This document shows, piece after piece, positions 5,686-7,884 of a stretch of 7,884 nt of DNA. The notes under the pieces are model-generated. The model was not told the DNA's origin. It saw only the letters and a list, made by a program, of their open reading frames with translations, and made no database searches. Made by a program: the position numbers and the translations under genes. Source of the DNA: an uncultured Clostridia bacterium (lineage in GTDB: Bacteria > Bacillota_A > Clostridia > Peptostreptococcales > Anaerovoracaceae). The stretch is from NCBI GenBank assembly GCA_946645735.1, contig CAMPCK010000037.1, positions 1-7,884 of the forward strand, written 5' to 3'. How positions within the stretch are numbered: position 1 is the stretch's first letter; every line of letters starts with the position of its first letter.

Positions 5686-5691
5686 AGACAT

Positions 5692-5949
5692 TTATTCCTC
5701 GGTCACCGGTTCTTCATCTTCCTTGACGATCTCCACCGTAACCGTCTTGTTTTCCCTGACGGCTTTGGCTTTAACGACCGTGCGTATTGCTTTAGCTATG
5801 CGTCCCTGCTTGCCGATAACCTTTCCCATATCGTCGGAGGCTACGGAAAGCTTAATAACCGAACCGTATTTATCAGAAGTTTCAGTGACGACAACCTCAT
5901 CGGGCTTGTCTACTAGTGACCTGGCGATTGTTTCAACCAATTTAGTCAT
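5692..5949 (-). CDS. khpA: KH-domain RNA-binding protein KhpA (YlqC family)
   Basis: Small RNA-binding protein; in Firmicutes and streptococci it pairs with KhpB (Jag/EloR) and influences cell elongation and division, probably by binding mRNAs or small RNAs. The 85 residues form one KH domain. The nucleic-acid-binding GxxG loop is visible in GKVIGKQGR (42-50), preceded by a strand with VIKLSV (31-36) and followed by helix and strand to VTVEIV (70-75). An acidic tail of about nine residues ends the protein, slightly longer than the usual 75-80. GGTGA lies about 6 bases before the ATG, and the gene starts 24 bases after the rpsP stop. rpsP-khpA-rimM is the standard order in Firmicutes. The terminator lies directly behind it, making khpA the probable last gene of the abundant transcript. 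Confidence 0.95.
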   Translation of the reverse strand: MTKLVETIARSLVDKPDEVVVTETSDKYGSVIKLSVASDDMGKVIGKQGRIAKAIRTVVKAKAVRENKTVTVEIVKEDEEPVTEE

Positions 5950-5973
5950 TAAAATTCACCGTACTCCCTGTAA

Positions 5974-6216
5974 TTACTCAATGATTCCGGACTTCTTGAA
6001 TAAAGCCTTAACAGTCTCTGTGGGCTGAGCTCCCTCTGATAACCACTTCTGAGCCTTTTCAGCGTCGATCTTGATGGTCTTGGGTTCTGTCATAGGATCA
6101 TAGTATCCGAGTTCCTCGATGAATCTGCCGTCACGGGGTGATCTCTGATCTGCTACGATAACTCTGTAGAAAGGCTTCTTGTGTGCTCCCATTCTTCTTA
6201 ATCTGATTCTTACCAT
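5974..6216 (-). CDS. rpsP: 30S ribosomal protein bS16
   Basis: Structural protein of the small ribosomal subunit, binding 16S rRNA early in assembly. The 80 residues are typical. The N-terminal signature [19 protein letters not shown] (1-19) and [19 protein letters not shown] (23-41) are diagnostic, followed by the helix with [16 protein letters not shown] (54-69). A strong GGAGG lies 10 bases before the ATG, consistent with high expression. The 56-base gap between ffh and rpsP is AT-rich; I see TATAAA-like bases but no matching -35, so no separate promoter is called. It is co-oriented with ffh upstream and khpA downstream, as in B. subtilis. Confidence 0.98.
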   Translation of the reverse strand: MVRIRLRRMGAHKKPFYRVIVADQRSPRDGRFIEELGYYDPMTEPKTIKIDAEKAQKWLSEGAQPTETVKALFKKSGIIE

Positions 6217-6272
6217 TTTTTAATTTCCTCCATAAATAAATGATTGTTTATATTACCCGCAGTTCAATGGCT

Positions 6273-7610
6273 TTAGAAAAGTCCTCTGAATCTGCTCTTT
6301 TTCATAAAGTTGGGATTGTTGAACTGCTTCATGAGCTTCTTTGCATCCTCATACTTTTTGATTAACTGATTTACCTTGGCCACGGTCTGGCCTGAGCCCT
6401 GAGCTATCCTCTTCCTTCTGGAAGCGTTGAGAAGTTCGGGCTTTCTTCTCTCTTCGATGGTCATGGAACGGATGATGGCTTCCATCTGGCGGAATTCCTT
6501 CTCGCCCTTGTCGATGTCATCCTCGGACACGTTCTTCTTGTTCACGCCTGGAAGCATGTCCAGGATCTTGCCGAGGCCGCCCATGTTTCTCACTTCACCC
6601 ATCTGGTCCAGGAAGTCCTCCAGGGTGAATTCATTCTTTCTGAGCTTCTTCTCGAGTTTGGCTGCCTTTTCCTCGTCGTAGTTTTCCTGAGCCTTTTCGA
6701 TGAGACTCAGCATATCTCCCATACCGAGGATACGTGATGCCATTCTCTCAGGATGGAAAGGCTCCAGGGCATCCAGCTTCTCTCCCATACCCATGAACTT
6801 GACGGGCTTGCCCGTTACCTTCTTGGCGGAGAGTGCTGCGCCTCCTCGTGAGTCACCGTCCATCTTGGTCATGATGATACCGTCGATTCCCAGCTTGTTG
6901 TTGAAGCCTTCTGCGGCGTTCACAGCATCCTGACCTGTAAGAGCATCCACAACGAGAAGTATCTCGTGAGGCTTTACTGCGGTCTTCACTCTTACGAGTT
7001 CCTCCATGAGTTCCTCATCTATCTGAAGACGACCGGCAGTATCGACGATAAGTACGTTGTATCCCTTGAGCTCAGCTTCCTTCTTGGCGTGAAGCGCGAT
7101 CTCCTCAGCCTTCCTGTTGTCCCTTTCGGTGTAGACAGGAACGTCCACCTGCTTACCTACAACTTCCAGCTGGTCAATAGCAGCGGGCCTGTAGATGTCG
7201 CAGGCAGCCAGCATGGGCTTCTTGCCTTCCTTCTTCAGGTACATGGCGAGCTTGCCGCAGGTGGTGGTCTTACCTGTACCCTGAAGACCTACCATGAGGA
7301 TCGTTGTGAATCCTGTGGATGAGTAGGTCAGCTTGGAATTGGTTCCTCCCATGAGGCTGACGAGTTCGTCGTTAACGATCTTGATAACCTGCTGTCCGGG
7401 AGTGAGGCTGTTGAGCACGTCGGATCCGAGAGCTTTCTCTTTGACGTCCTTTACGAACTCCTTAACCACCTTGAAGTTAACGTCGGCTTCCAGAAGCGCA
7501 AGCTTGACCTCACGCATGGCCTTGTCGATGTCTTCCTCAGTAAGTACGCCCTTTCCTTTTAATTTTTTAAAGGTATCCTGTAATTTATCGGATAAATTTT
7601 CAAATGCCAT
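6273..7610 (-). CDS. ffh: Signal recognition particle GTPase Ffh (SRP54)
   Basis: Protein subunit of the signal recognition particle: it binds signal sequences of nascent membrane and secreted proteins and docks with the receptor FtsY. The 445 residues have the N helical bundle (about 1-88), G domain (about 100-295) and M domain (about 300-435). GTPase motifs are GLQGTGKT (108-115, G1), DIYRPAA (138-144, G2), DTAGR (190-194, G3), TKMDG (248-252, G4) and GMGE (274-277, G5). The 4.5S/scRNA-binding signature SRRKRIAQGSG is at 397-407, and the flexible finger region lies around LGKILDMLPG (346-355). AGGGGA precedes the ATG by a few bases. It starts 18 bases after the ylxM stop, the usual ylxM-ffh pair. 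The ffh RNA partner gene is not in this window. Confidence 0.98.
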   Translation of the reverse strand: MAFENLSDKLQDTFKKLKGKGVLTEEDIDKAMREVKLALLEADVNFKVVKEFVKDVKEKALGSDVLNSLTPGQQVIKIVNDELVSLMGGTNSKLTYSSTGFTTILMVGLQGTGKTTTCGKLAMYLKKEGKKPMLAACDIYRPAAIDQLEVVGKQVDVPVYTERDNRKAEEIALHAKKEAELKGYNVLIVDTAGRLQIDEELMEELVRVKTAVKPHEILLVVDALTGQDAVNAAEGFNNKLGIDGIIMTKMDGDSRGGAALSAKKVTGKPVKFMGMGEKLDALEPFHPERMASRILGMGDMLSLIEKAQENYDEEKAAKLEKKLRKNEFTLEDFLDQMGEVRNMGGLGKILDMLPGVNKKNVSEDDIDKGEKEFRQMEAIIRSMTIEERRKPELLNASRRKRIAQGSGQTVAKVNQLIKKYEDAKKLMKQFNNPNFMKKSRFRGLF

Positions 7611-7628
7611 TTCTTTCCCCTATCTGAT

Positions 7629-7884
7629 CTATTCTTTAAGACCCGAAATCATATCTCTGATCTCTCCCAGGTCCTTCTCAAGATCTGCGGCGCCCTTCTC
7701 CCTGGCTTTTCCCATGAGGAGGTCTATCCTTTCGTCTATGGCTTCTATCAAATCTCTGGTTTCAAGGAGACTCTTCATAAGGCCGAGCTTCTCTTCGTAA
7801 CTTCTTAAAATCTTCTCGGACTTCTTGAGGTTCTCGTGGATGGCCTGCTTGGTGACCCCGAGCTCCTCGGCTATCTCCACGATA
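7629..7884 (-). CDS. ylxM: YlxM/p13-family helix-turn-helix protein, 3' part (start lies outside the window)
   Basis: Small HTH protein of the UPF0122/YlxM family, encoded just upstream of ffh in Firmicutes. In streptococci YlxM has been reported to bind SRP components and modulate SRP activity. About 84 C-terminal residues are visible. They begin inside the HTH at VEIAEELGVTKQAIHENL, which resembles a sigma-70 region-4-like helix-turn-helix, and continue through KKSEKILRSYEEKLGL into a charged, probably coiled C-terminal helix. A GTG at 7880 could be read as a start, but family members have about 30 more residues in front, and the frame stays open to the window edge, so the gene is taken as truncated by the window. 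The stop lies 18 bases before ffh, consistent with co-transcription. Confidence 0.9.
   Translation of the reverse strand, partial: IVEIAEELGVTKQAIHENLKKSEKILRSYEEKLGLMKSLLETRDLIEAIDERIDLLMGKAREKGAADLEKDLGEIRDMISGLKE

Noticed and set aside
6217..6272. Separate rpsP promoter in the ffh-rpsP gap
   Set aside because: TATAAA-like bases occur but no -35 lies at a usable spacing. AT-rich sequence near a ribosome binding site explains them.
6427..7800. Several plus-strand open frames opposite ffh and ylxM
   Set aside because: They are antisense shadows of strongly conserved GTPase and HTH coding sequence, with low-complexity Ser/Leu-rich products.

Overview
The window is a single co-oriented block: thirteen genes, all on the minus strand, so transcription runs from high to low coordinates. 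The gene set (YlxM, KhpA, SepF, YlmG and DivIVA next to the SRP GTPase and the rpsP-rimM-trmD ribosome-maturation genes), the strong AAGGAG-type ribosome binding sites and the protein sequences point to a low-to-mid GC Gram-positive bacterium of the class Clostridia, most likely Lachnospiraceae or a relative. That placement is inferred from gene order and protein resemblance only. There are no tRNA or rRNA genes, insertion sequences or CRISPR arrays, and no plus-strand gene is credible.

First half in transcription order (7884 to 4337): the 3' part of ylxM, ffh (SRP54 GTPase), rpsP (ribosomal protein bS16), khpA (KH-domain RNA-binding protein), rimM (16S rRNA processing factor) and trmD (tRNA m1G37 methyltransferase). 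This is the classic protein-targeting and translation cluster of Firmicutes. Between khpA and rimM there is a textbook intrinsic terminator (7-bp perfect GC-rich stem plus six T) that ends four bases before the rimM ATG, and rimM has no Shine-Dalgarno sequence. This should set rimM and trmD expression well below that of rpsP and ffh. The rplS gene that normally follows trmD is not here.

Second half (4336 to 1): an AT-rich 90-bp gap with promoter-like elements, then a membrane-anchored HlyD-like protein, yggS (PLP-binding protein), sepF, ylmG (YGGT family), divIVA, lspA (signal peptidase II) and the 5' part of rluD (23S rRNA pseudouridine synthase). This is the cell division and polar growth cluster found next to ftsZ in many Firmicutes. 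ylmH, usually between ylmG and divIVA, is absent. Genes are packed with gaps of 0 to about 50 bases, or overlap, suggesting one operon with translational coupling.

Most of the window is conserved housekeeping DNA. The points worth a second look are the terminator and missing ribosome binding site at rimM, the poorly understood HlyD-like gene with its acidic hexanucleotide-repeat insert, the missing ylmH and rplS, and residue changes at functionally important positions of DivIVA and TrmD. I did not find evidence for a wholly new biological system.
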